Made by a program: the position numbers and the translations under genes. Below, piece after piece: positions 25,897 through 34,885 of a stretch of 36,150 nucleotides of DNA. Under the pieces are notes generated by a model that saw only the letters and a program-made list of their open reading frames with translations, did no database searches and was not told where the DNA came from. Source of the stretch: Bacteroidota bacterium (lineage in GTDB: Bacteria > Bacteroidota > Bacteroidia > NS11-12g > UBA955); contig JAIXYV010000021.1 in the NCBI GenBank assembly GCA_027490055.1, positions 1-36,150 of the forward strand, written 5' to 3'. Every line of letters begins with the position of its first letter. Positions within the stretch are counted from its first letter, which is position 1.

Positions 25897-26613
25897 TTAA
25901 GCTTTTACTATTTTTCTTAACTCAAAAATATACTTAAAACTGCGTTTCATAAGTTTCCAGCGGACCTTCCAGCTACTGCCACTTCCACCTTTGGCTTCAC
26001 CTGCAACGCGTTTAGCAAAATACACTGGAAAATCTTTGATCTGACCATGTTTTTTAGCTTGGTATAAAAAATACAAGTCCATTGAAAAATCGTTAGGTGC
26101 CAGTTTTTCATATTGTTCAAAAAAGTTTTTACTAAACAATTTTGGCTGAGCATTTATTTCTGTCAGTCTGGTGCCTAAAACGAGAGAGGCCAGCATACCC
26201 ATGCCATAAGAAAAAACTGCTTCAGATAATTTTCTGTTCTTTCGAAAACCTTTTACAAGTAGTTTTGTATCTGCGGCTGATTGATAGATATTATAAGCTT
26301 TTAAAACATCCATAGGGTCGGTTTGTCTATCAGCATGGGTGACAGCAAGTACCTCGCCTTTAGCAGCTCTTAAACCACTTAAAATACCAAATCCGTATCC
26401 AATATTTTTTTCAACTTTAACAACTTTGAAAATTGAAGTATTTCTCCTGGCTAATTCTGTTTCAAATACCCTATCAGATCCATCAGTAGAACCATTGTTT
26501 ACGAGAATAATTTCAATGGAATCCGATTGTTCAGCCAGTAAATCGAGTCTGGCAAACAAAGCCTCGAGATTATCTTTTTCATTGTAACATGGAAGAACTA
26601 CAGACAGCTTCAT
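25897..26613 (-). CDS. Glycosyltransferase family 2 (dolichyl-phosphate mannosyltransferase-like)
   Basis: 238 aa; LSVVLPCYNEKDNLEALFARL, IILVNNGSTDGSDRVFE, NIGYGFGILSGLRAAKGEVLAVTHADRQTDP. Confidence 0.93.
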   Translation of the reverse strand: MKLSVVLPCYNEKDNLEALFARLDLLAEQSDSIEIILVNNGSTDGSDRVFETELARRNTSIFKVVKVEKNIGYGFGILSGLRAAKGEVLAVTHADRQTDPMDVLKAYNIYQSAADTKLLVKGFRKNRKLSEAVFSYGMGMLASLVLGTRLTEINAQPKLFSKNFFEQYEKLAPNDFSMDLYFLYQAKKHGQIKDFPVYFAKRVAGEAKGGSGSSWKVRWKLMKRSFKYIFELRKIVKA

Positions 26614-26622
26614 AAGGCAGAA

Positions 26623-27378
26623 TTAGTATTTAAGATTAAAAAATTCATTCCAGTAATTAAAGGTCTTATAATCGTTAGGCGTACCCCAGCATACATAATG
26701 GTCTATTTCGAAGACTTTAACTTTATAACCCAGACTCAGTAGGTCATTGACACACTCATCCACATAAAATTCATTATTAATTCTTGTATTGGCGGCAATC
26801 ATATGTTCGGCGGCTTCAACAAATATTTTACCAGACTTAAACCAAAAAGTACCTACTACGGCATGGTCTTGCATAGGACTTTCACTAATGGGCACTTTCA
26901 CACTCACTTGTTTTACGTCGAGATTCTCATCTACTTTTACCCAACCATATGCCTGGGGTTTTTCTAATACAGCCGGATTATTTCTGAAAGTAAATACGAT
27001 GGCATCGGCCTCCTTACTGATATACTCAAATTTTTCTCTGTCGTATATCATACCATTATCACTCGCGCCAATAACTAAAGGTTCAGAGGTATTGATCTGA
27101 TTCTTTGCCATCAAACAAGTTACAGCCTGTCCTTCAGTTAGATGGTCGAGTACAACAATATCTGAATTTGGAAAAAAGCTTTTTAAATGCTGATCGATAG
27201 CGTACTCTTTAATCTGAAAATCTCTTACAACAAATACATATTTTTCACTTACTGGTAATGCTTTGGCAGCATTTACAACCATTGGTAAACCGAGCACAGG
27301 TAATAGTGGCTTGGGGGTGGTATATCCCTGTTCTGCAAATCTGCTTCCGGCACCTGCCATTGGAATTAATGCTATCAT
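26623..27378 (-). CDS. Sugar/alditol-phosphate nucleotidyltransferase-like protein (paralogue 1)
   Basis: 251 aa; IPMAGAGSRFAEQGYTTPKPLLPVLGLPMV, C-terminal HYVCWGTPNDYKTFNYW. Confidence 0.85.
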   Translation of the reverse strand: MIALIPMAGAGSRFAEQGYTTPKPLLPVLGLPMVVNAAKALPVSEKYVFVVRDFQIKEYAIDQHLKSFFPNSDIVVLDHLTEGQAVTCLMAKNQINTSEPLVIGASDNGMIYDREKFEYISKEADAIVFTFRNNPAVLEKPQAYGWVKVDENLDVKQVSVKVPISESPMQDHAVVGTFWFKSGKIFVEAAEHMIAANTRINNEFYVDECVNDLLSLGYKVKVFEIDHYVCWGTPNDYKTFNYWNEFFNLKY

Positions 27379-28154
27379 TTAGTGTCGAATTTATAGTGAT
27401 TAATTATTTTGCTCCATGTCAGGTATTCTTCCAGGTCTTTTGGTGTGCCCCATTGACAGAAATATGGTACTTTATCATAGACCAATATTTTCAGTCCGTC
27501 TCTTACCATCAGATTATAAACAAGACTGACATAGTATTCGCCGTTCAGGTGGACGTTTTCATCCATCATCATTTGAAAGTACTTCTTTACAAAAGCACCT
27601 TTCGAAAAATAATAGGTTCCACCTGAATGGTAAGCTTTCGTTTTATCCTCTTCAAAAGAGAATTTTTCTCTGATTTCGAGCAAGATGCCGTTCTCATCTC
27701 TCTTGCATGAGGCATAAAGATTTTCAGGGTGTAAGAGGTGCGGATGAAAACCTGTATAGCAAGGTATAGCGCCGGCACAGGTATCCGGACCAACACTTGA
27801 CTTAAAATCATTAAAGTCCCATTTCTGATAGAAATCGCAGTAGTTTACTATAACTTCTTCATCATCTTTTATTTGATCAAAAACTTTGGCAACGGCATAA
27901 ACAGGACCGTATTTATGCCCATCTATACCAACTATCTTACCTTCAGGACAAATTCTTTCAATTTCAGCCCTTAAAGAAATATGCTCAAGATGTTCGTTTC
28001 TGCAAATAAAAATAAACTCATTATCGCCAGGGAAAAGGCTCACCACCCATTCAAGTATGGGTTTTCCATGCACTTTAATTAAAGGCTTTATATCGAGGTA
28101 GCCTGCATCTGCGAACCTTTTACCTAAACCTGAAAGTGGTATAATTATTTTCAA
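27375..28154 (-). CDS. Sugar/alditol-phosphate nucleotidyltransferase-like protein (paralogue 2)
   Basis: 259 aa; IIPLSGLGKRFADAGYLDIKPLIKVHGKPILEWV, C-terminal PYFCQWGTPKDLEEYLTW; ATGA overlap with paralogue 1. Confidence 0.85.
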   Translation of the reverse strand: MKIIIPLSGLGKRFADAGYLDIKPLIKVHGKPILEWVVSLFPGDNEFIFICRNEHLEHISLRAEIERICPEGKIVGIDGHKYGPVYAVAKVFDQIKDDEEVIVNYCDFYQKWDFNDFKSSVGPDTCAGAIPCYTGFHPHLLHPENLYASCKRDENGILLEIREKFSFEEDKTKAYHSGGTYYFSKGAFVKKYFQMMMDENVHLNGEYYVSLVYNLMVRDGLKILVYDKVPYFCQWGTPKDLEEYLTWSKIINHYKFDTK

Positions 28155-28166
28155 TTTTTTATTAAT

Positions 28167-29198
28167 TTACTGAATGCTTTTCCTGTGTTTTTCCATGTCC
28201 ATGTTATTGATATAATCAATTTCGCTTTTACCAATGAAATCTATTTTAGCTGAACCAGAAGTAAGGAAATCAAAAATAAACAAATAGGCCGTCATCGTCT
28301 CGTGTATTGCTTTAGCATCCCGGTGCTGACAATTATATTCAATGTCAAAATTACTGATGCTAATTTTTCTCGTTTTTTCTGATTGATTGAACAGCATCTG
28401 ATCTTTAAAAAATACAGTTTGATCAGGGAACAGAACCTGTTCGAAAAAATCAGCATCGCACTGATATTTCTTAAGTTGCTGATTGACATAGTCACTCTCA
28501 GGCTTCCACTCTCCATCTGAGCCGATAATATTAGTAGATGGATAATAGTGTTGGATACCTAAAATATCAATTATGGCAGTATCCAAATCTAATAGCAATT
28601 CAGTACAATGACCCATACTACCAGAATGTGCTATAACGCCATGATTGTGGAGTAAGAAAATATCCGGTCGACTTTTTCCTGATACTTCAGATTGTTTAAG
28701 AGCGTCCGTTATGAGGTAAGACAGACCAAAACCCGGACTTACAAAAGGAATTTCGGCAATATTAAATTTCTGACTTAACTGACTAATTATAGAGCTTCTA
28801 TCACTTCTGCAATTGACTAAATTGGTCCATACAGAGTGCGTATGGATGACATATTGATCAAGAACTGCATGAAAACCAGTTTCCATAGAGGGCTTTGGAT
28901 ATGTTACACCCTTATCATCAATTAAAATATTCTGAGTGACAATTTTGAGCATTTCTGCCTCCTCCTGAACCTTATTTAAAGGTTTAACTGTATAGAAGTA
29001 ATTTCTTATATTTAAATAATTTACTGCTGAAACTCCTTTCTCATTTGTCATTTCATCAAATCGAAAACCGGAGGCTTTAATGAACATTTCTCCTTCAGTA
29101 TTTTTAACTGAAGTATTTCCACCCGGTCCCTGAATTAAATCTGTTCTATTCAGAAATGGTTTAGTAAGTTCTAAGAGTTCACGTTTACTATCTGCCAT
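28167..29198 (-). CDS. Class II aldolase/adducin family protein
   Basis: 343 aa; LIQGPGGNTSVKNTEGEMFIKASGF, DQYVIHTHSVWTNLV (HxH), FLLHNHGVIAHSG (HxH). Confidence 0.88.
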   Translation of the reverse strand: MADSKRELLELTKPFLNRTDLIQGPGGNTSVKNTEGEMFIKASGFRFDEMTNEKGVSAVNYLNIRNYFYTVKPLNKVQEEAEMLKIVTQNILIDDKGVTYPKPSMETGFHAVLDQYVIHTHSVWTNLVNCRSDRSSIISQLSQKFNIAEIPFVSPGFGLSYLITDALKQSEVSGKSRPDIFLLHNHGVIAHSGSMGHCTELLLDLDTAIIDILGIQHYYPSTNIIGSDGEWKPESDYVNQQLKKYQCDADFFEQVLFPDQTVFFKDQMLFNQSEKTRKISISNFDIEYNCQHRDAKAIHETMTAYLFIFDFLTSGSAKIDFIGKSEIDYINNMDMEKHRKSIQ

Positions 29199-31290
29199 TT
29201 ATCTCTTTATTTTTCAATCTATTAAAAATAACAAAAGTAGTTACTAACTGAAGTAATCCTTCAAAGTTGTCTTTCCAGTCTGTATTATAAATACCAATAT
29301 CTTCAAGTTCTGGTATGCATCGATCGGCAATATGTTCGATTTGTTCTTTGGAAATTTCTCCTTTAAAGATTAATTCCTGGTAATCATTTGAATAATAATG
29401 TTCTAATTTAATAGAGCTTACAGTATTAAGCTGATCGATTAAAGTATCCGGGAAAACATCATTCGATAAGGTAATTTTTAATGCTATTTCTGGTTCTACG
29501 GATTGATTAACCGGATCGATATCATTTAAAGGATAAAACTTAGCGATGATATCTGCCTGCGAAGCCTGAGATTTGATGTACTTTTCAGAATCTTCCTCTC
29601 TCATCTTGAGTTGTTCAAGTACTTTTTCCGGGGAATAACCGCGTTTTGCGACATCCCTCTGCACTTTCCACCAGGTGCGCAGCTTATCATCCGGTTCCAT
29701 GAAAATTTTCAAATCATAGACCTCTGCCTGATTGCTTAAATAAAATGAATGAAGTCCTTCAAAAACAATGAGTTTATTGGGTTTGATGAATTTCGGCAAG
29801 GTGAATTTACCCGTGCTATGGTCATAGTTCCGACGTTTTATACTTCTTCCAGATTTAAGTTCTCTGGCATGTTCAAAGTCTTCGTGCAATTTATTCGCTC
29901 TTGGATCAAGATGGGTATAGACATTCCAGTTTTCGTTGCCTCTTTCCCATTTATGCATATCATCTCCTCTGATGATACTGGTATTTTGCGCCTCAAAGAC
30001 ATCAGACAAAGCGTTGCTGAGCGTAGATTTACCACTGGCAGAATCACCACCGATGCCAATCATGTAAGGCTGCGACAAAAATTTAGATTGAATATTGTTA
30101 GCGATACCATTCTTAAATACCAGATAGGCTAAAAGTATTAAGGTAGTCTGCAAAAGTGTAAAAGCGATATTTAGAGATTTATCGCTGGCACTAAATGGCG
30201 CACTCTCAGAACCAGATCCAAAAATAAAGGCCACAGTATAATCTGATTCCTGTATCAGTCCAAAATACACAAAATACAATATGGATAAAAGCACCAGCAT
30301 ATATTTCTCGCGCTTGCTTTGTTTGATAACAAAATACACTAAAAGTGGCATTATCCAGTAATACCAACCCTGCATTGGCGCAATCATAAGGGTTAATGCC
30401 AGAAATGTAAATGCCAGAAATAACACCAGCTGATCGCGGTTAACAAAACTGAAGGTGAAATAATACAGCACTAAAGTGAAATAGATGGCAGGTATAAAAT
30501 AAATTCTCAGTGTAGTATTAAACTGGTAGTACAAATCAAATATTTGCTGTTGCACCGGATTATTATATACCATTTGCCACATGCCCTGACTGTTGAGATA
30601 AGGCAGGTTGATAATTAGTGCTGGCAGAATTAATCCAGATACCGCTAATAGCAGTGTTTTAACATTAATCTGAGAAGAGCGGAAAACGTATAGGCCATAG
30701 AAAGGAACGACCAGAACCATATTGGTTTTGCAGGCAATAGCCATACTTAAACTGACGAAAGCCCATGTCCACTTATTTTTAAAAAGAAGGTATAAGGAAG
30801 ACATCATAAATGCCATAGGGATGACATCCAATTGTCCATGGAAATAATTGATATAGATTAATACCGGCGATAACCAATACCAAATTAATACTTGTCTGGT
30901 GCGGGTCTTAAGCCACCTGATAAGCACTATTAAAATAACGAAATCTGCTAGTATAAGTGGGATTCTGTAAATAAGACTATCCCAAAAAGTAAACGCCTCA
31001 AGAGATCCAGGAATCAATGGCCATAATATGGCTCTTGGCAAAGAAAACAACCATAACATGAGCGGAGGATATGGAAATTCGTTGCCATTGCCATTGACAA
31101 TAAAATAGGCATAAGGGTCTTCGAAACCAGAAGCAATAAAATAATTAGTGAAAGGCGCAAACAAATCGCGCAAATACCCAGAGGCAAAGAAACATGCGAT
31201 AATGACTTTAATTGCCAGTCCCGCCCAAAACAGGCGCGACTTGGCCAGAGGTATTTTACTTCTTCCTCTTTTATCTAAAAATAATGACAT
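29188..31290 (-). CDS. Fusion: N-terminal GT-C-like polytopic membrane domain + C-terminal uridine kinase/phosphoribulokinase-like P-loop kinase
   Basis: 700 aa single ORF. TM-rich aa 1-~395 with YFHGQLDVIPMAFMMSSLYLLFK; from ~aa 410 MIGIGGDSASGKSTLSNAL (Walker A), IIRGDDMHKWERGNENWNVYTHLDPRANKLHEDFEHARELKSGRSIKRRNYDHSTGKF, LIVFEGLHSFYL. Confidence 0.85.
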   Translation of the reverse strand: MSLFLDKRGRSKIPLAKSRLFWAGLAIKVIIACFFASGYLRDLFAPFTNYFIASGFEDPYAYFIVNGNGNEFPYPPLMLWLFSLPRAILWPLIPGSLEAFTFWDSLIYRIPLILADFVILIVLIRWLKTRTRQVLIWYWLSPVLIYINYFHGQLDVIPMAFMMSSLYLLFKNKWTWAFVSLSMAIACKTNMVLVVPFYGLYVFRSSQINVKTLLLAVSGLILPALIINLPYLNSQGMWQMVYNNPVQQQIFDLYYQFNTTLRIYFIPAIYFTLVLYYFTFSFVNRDQLVLFLAFTFLALTLMIAPMQGWYYWIMPLLVYFVIKQSKREKYMLVLLSILYFVYFGLIQESDYTVAFIFGSGSESAPFSASDKSLNIAFTLLQTTLILLAYLVFKNGIANNIQSKFLSQPYMIGIGGDSASGKSTLSNALSDVFEAQNTSIIRGDDMHKWERGNENWNVYTHLDPRANKLHEDFEHARELKSGRSIKRRNYDHSTGKFTLPKFIKPNKLIVFEGLHSFYLSNQAEVYDLKIFMEPDDKLRTWWKVQRDVAKRGYSPEKVLEQLKMREEDSEKYIKSQASQADIIAKFYPLNDIDPVNQSVEPEIALKITLSNDVFPDTLIDQLNTVSSIKLEHYYSNDYQELIFKGEISKEQIEHIADRCIPELEDIGIYNTDWKDNFEGLLQLVTTFVIFNRLKNKEINGR

Positions 31291-31295
31291 GTTGT

Positions 31296-31955
31296 TTATT
31301 CTGTTTTTTCATTTACCTGATACGCTTTTATTTGAAGCGCTTGAGCGCCGGCAATATCTTTAGTGGCATTGTCTCCAATCATGACCACTTCATTTGTTTG
31401 TAATTGAAGTTTTTGAAGTGCTAATTCAAAAATATAAGGCGCTGGTTTCTCAATACCTGCCTCCTCAGAACTTATCATAAAATCTATGTATCTATGCAGT
31501 TCTAGCTTCTGCCATTTTTGTAATTGAATCTGAGCTGTTAAATCTGTTACTATTGCCATTTTAATCCCGCGTTCTTTGGCTTTTTGAAGAAAGGCTTCCA
31601 CACCATTTCTGAAGCTCATTTCATTTAAAAACACAGTCCAGTAAAGTTCCTCCATTTCAAGCGCAAATTCAGCATTTGTCTTGCCGCTATAAAGTTCATA
31701 GAGTTTCTGCAGATAGAGCAGACGTGAATGAGAAGCGCCCTGTCCGTGAACATCGGTATGTACCTTATCGCGAGCAATTTTCCATAGCGATTTAAATTTA
31801 TCTTTAGGAATTTGATAGTTAGTTTCTGCTACCTGAGCGCAAGCATCAAATGCCCTTTTATGCACCGGTTCATAATGATACAAAGTATCATCAAGATCCA
31901 GTAGAAGTCCTTTGACTTCCGTTAAATCAATATCATTCCAATTACTAATTACCAT
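31296..31955 (-). CDS. HAD superfamily hydrolase (phosphatase-like)
   Basis: 219 aa; LLLDLDDTLYHYEPVHKRAF, MAIVTDLTAQIQLQKW, ISSEEAGIEKPAPYIFELAL, VVMIGDNATKDIAGAQAL. Confidence 0.94.
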   Translation of the reverse strand: MVISNWNDIDLTEVKGLLLDLDDTLYHYEPVHKRAFDACAQVAETNYQIPKDKFKSLWKIARDKVHTDVHGQGASHSRLLYLQKLYELYSGKTNAEFALEMEELYWTVFLNEMSFRNGVEAFLQKAKERGIKMAIVTDLTAQIQLQKWQKLELHRYIDFMISSEEAGIEKPAPYIFELALQKLQLQTNEVVMIGDNATKDIAGAQALQIKAYQVNEKTE

Positions 31956-32521
31956 AAATCAGGTCGTTTAGTACACACAGCATCAATTGACATTCCATTC
32001 AGTTTCTCCTTAAATTCTGCAATTCTCGAAACATCATAGCCTTGCAATTCAGGTGATACAAGGCAGAGTTTAAAATGTTCTTTAAGAAATTTATAATTAT
32101 CGTGATTAAGAGGTAAATCATTGAAACAATCTACCCATACCCATTCTACTTTACCAGCGAATTTCATCACAAATTCCAAAGGTTCATACTCAGAAAAACG
32201 CACAGCAATTTTCTTAATCCCTTTATTCATGTATTTGATGAGAAAAGGTAAAGATAAATCGAGAAAAAAGTAGTTATCAATTTGATGCTTTTCCATTAAA
32301 GCGAGTATTCGCTCTTCCATACCCTCAGCCTTTGTGTTTAGAATGATCAAACTATGCTTGTAGTGTTGAAGCCACTCTTCAAAATTCTCTCCTTTAGTGA
32401 ACGGATCATGATGAATAATAATGTGGTCTCCATCTGGGCGAAGATCCATCTCCACGCCGTATTCGCCTGGGACATTCTTCAGCTGTTCAACTGTATTGAT
32501 TCTGTGGGCTATTTTTAACAT
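31949..32521 (-). CDS. Compact glycerophosphodiester phosphodiesterase/PI-PLC-like barrel protein
   Basis: 190 aa; KIAHRIN, YGVEMDLRPDGDHIIIHHDPF match the HR, ExD and HD positions of GDPD-type enzymes. Confidence 0.65.
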   Translation of the reverse strand: MLKIAHRINTVEQLKNVPGEYGVEMDLRPDGDHIIIHHDPFTKGENFEEWLQHYKHSLIILNTKAEGMEERILALMEKHQIDNYFFLDLSLPFLIKYMNKGIKKIAVRFSEYEPLEFVMKFAGKVEWVWVDCFNDLPLNHDNYKFLKEHFKLCLVSPELQGYDVSRIAEFKEKLNGMSIDAVCTKRPDLW

Positions 32522-32522
32522 C

Positions 32523-33380
32523 TTATTTGTTCCTCAACGCCTTTAATAAATAATTAGTAAAGTACTCAGATCCTGGTTGATTGATATGAAATTTGTCCGA
32601 ATAATGGGTATTATCCATTTTCAGATCTCTATAATTTAAGTATTGTAGGTGATTCTGCGCCACATAGTTTGTTATTAAACTATCGAGTACAACAGATCTG
32701 TATGCAGTTGAATGAATGGGCGTAGTAAGTAATATCAGAGTTATGTTTCTTGATTGACACAATTGGTTTATTTTATCAATATATTGAAATTGGGTAGCTG
32801 ATGGTATTTCTTCATAGTTACTTTTAACAACAGAATCCAAACTTGCCTTTGACATTGTATCGTTCGTATTCTCATAAGATCCATACATTTTAACAAAATT
32901 GTTATTGGTTATTAAATCTTGAACAGACATTAAATTGGCTATCGCCTTGCCATAACCCCAAGGATTAAATTCCACAAGTTTTTTCGCATCCTGAAATGTC
33001 ATATACGGGTAGAGTCTCGGGAACTTATAGTTGATATAGCTCTGCGATGTATACCAGGCTTCGGATGTTTTATCGATGTTATGATAGTCGACGCCTAATA
33101 CAACTGTATCGATGTTGGTATTATCATTGAGTAATTTAACAAGTTTAGTATAGGTATATATGTAATTATCGCCACTTTGAGCAAATGTAAGTATCCCTTT
33201 ATGCGAGAAATCTGCAATTGATTTTTCTATATGTGAATCTCCAATAAATGCAATAGTTATGTCTTCCTTTAGCTTCCATGACTTCTTCAAATAAGCAATT
33301 TGTACTAATTGAAAAATTGAAAAAACAATTATGCCAGTGACAACTGAAAAAATCGCTATGTGCTTATAAAAAATCTTCAA
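32523..33380 (-). CDS. SGNH-like secreted/membrane-anchored protein (partner of MBOAT)
   Basis: 285 aa; N-terminal TM, ITIAFIGDSHIEKSI, VVLGVDYHNID, C-terminal NTHYSDKFHINQPGSEYFTNYLL; ATGA overlap with MBOAT. Confidence 0.75.
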   Translation of the reverse strand: MKIFYKHIAIFSVVTGIIVFSIFQLVQIAYLKKSWKLKEDITIAFIGDSHIEKSIADFSHKGILTFAQSGDNYIYTYTKLVKLLNDNTNIDTVVLGVDYHNIDKTSEAWYTSQSYINYKFPRLYPYMTFQDAKKLVEFNPWGYGKAIANLMSVQDLITNNNFVKMYGSYENTNDTMSKASLDSVVKSNYEEIPSATQFQYIDKINQLCQSRNITLILLTTPIHSTAYRSVVLDSLITNYVAQNHLQYLNYRDLKMDNTHYSDKFHINQPGSEYFTNYLLKALRNK

Positions 33381-34810
33381 AACTGAAAATAGATAAAAGT
33401 CTGAGGCGTTGCGCCAAACAACAAAATAATGGCAAGAATTGCATTATATATGAACCACCTTAAATACTTACTCTTTATGTTGTACATATTTTGAAAAGCG
33501 AAATCTCTATGTCTTCCCAGCCATTCAAAAATCAGCAATATAAAAATCAAAATAAAGACAATACTTGGTCGGACTTCCGGTAGCTTAAACAAAGCATCTG
33601 AAAATATTCGCTTTATGTAATCGGCGGCTTCTGTAATGGTCTCTGCTCTAAAAAATATCCATAGTATTGATACTAGTAAAAAAGTCGATAAAACCTGTGC
33701 TAACTCCTTTAAACTGGGTATTTTTCTTCCATTTGCCACGACACCTTCAAACTTAGTTTTTAGAATAAAATTATCAATGACAACAAAAATCGAATTTAAC
33801 ACACCCCAAGCGATAAAGGTCCAGTTAGCGCCATGCCAAAAGCCGCTTACCAGAAACACAATCATGACATTGACGACTCTTTTAAATGTACCAGCTTTAT
33901 TGCCACCTAATGGAATGTATAAATAATCTCTGAACCATGAGGATAAAGAAATATGCCATCTTTTCCAGAATTCAGCCAAATTTCTTGAGAAGTATGGGAA
34001 AGAAAAATTCTTCAACAGATCAAATCCCATAAGCTTGGCACTACCTAAAGCAATATCTGAGTATCCTGAAAAATCACCATAGATCTGAAATGCGAATAAA
34101 ACTGCACCTACCAGTAAAGTACTACCTGAGTAATCAGGATAATTATCAAAAATTGTATTGGCGAAAATTGCACAATTATCAGCAATGACAATTTTTTTAA
34201 ACAAGCCCCATAAAATTTGTCTTAAGCCATTTACAGCATTCAGCTCTGTAAAGGTTCTTTTCCTTTCAATTTGAGGAAGAAGATGATTCGCTCTCTCTAT
34301 AGGACCGGCCACTAATAGCGGAAAGAAACTTACGAATAAACCATAATCTATAAAGTTCTTCCTTACCTCAATTTTTTCATTGTAACAATCAAACACATAT
34401 GAAAGTCCGTGAAAGGTATAAAACGAGATCCCTACCGGCAACAAAACATCTAATCTGGCTATAGAACTATTTAGTCCAAATAAGTGCTTTACATCTGTAA
34501 CAATATCAGAAAAAAAGTTAAAATACTTGAACAATCCAAGGAATCCAAGATTGATACCAACGCTTAAAATCAGCCAAAACTTCTTACCCCTTTTTGATTG
34601 AGATTGATTAATCTTTATAGCACTGTAATAGTCAAGAAGTGTAGAAAATATCAGTAAAAACAAAAATTTCCAATTCCACATCCCATAAAACAGGTAACTC
34701 ATCAATAACAGAAATGTATTCTGATATAGTAATTCCCTTTTATTAAGCCACCAATACAGAATGACTACAATGGGCAAAAAGAGAAGATATTCTATAGAGT
34801 TAAATAACAT
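33377..34810 (-). CDS. MBOAT family O-acyltransferase (AlgI/DltB-like)
   Basis: 477 aa; VGISFYTFHGLSYVFDCYN, AGPIERANHLLPQI, FGDFSGYSDIALGSAKLMGF-type region, AEFWKRWHISLSSWFRDYLYIPLGGN, VSGFWHGANWTFIAWG. Confidence 0.95.
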   Translation of the reverse strand: MLFNSIEYLLFLPIVVILYWWLNKRELLYQNTFLLLMSYLFYGMWNWKFLFLLIFSTLLDYYSAIKINQSQSKRGKKFWLILSVGINLGFLGLFKYFNFFSDIVTDVKHLFGLNSSIARLDVLLPVGISFYTFHGLSYVFDCYNEKIEVRKNFIDYGLFVSFFPLLVAGPIERANHLLPQIERKRTFTELNAVNGLRQILWGLFKKIVIADNCAIFANTIFDNYPDYSGSTLLVGAVLFAFQIYGDFSGYSDIALGSAKLMGFDLLKNFSFPYFSRNLAEFWKRWHISLSSWFRDYLYIPLGGNKAGTFKRVVNVMIVFLVSGFWHGANWTFIAWGVLNSIFVVIDNFILKTKFEGVVANGRKIPSLKELAQVLSTFLLVSILWIFFRAETITEAADYIKRIFSDALFKLPEVRPSIVFILIFILLIFEWLGRHRDFAFQNMYNIKSKYLRWFIYNAILAIILLFGATPQTFIYFQF

Positions 34811-34885
34811 TAATCTTTACAATAATTGTATTTTTAGATTTGGCTATAGTTAAAACTTAAATTGTACTCAGCAGCACAGTGGATT

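Noticed and set aside
29188-31290. Membrane/kinase fusion as an assembly artefact
   Set aside because: The reading frame is continuous with no stop or obvious slippery run at the domain junction, and both flanking genes overlap or abut it normally. Sequencing error cannot be fully excluded without reads.
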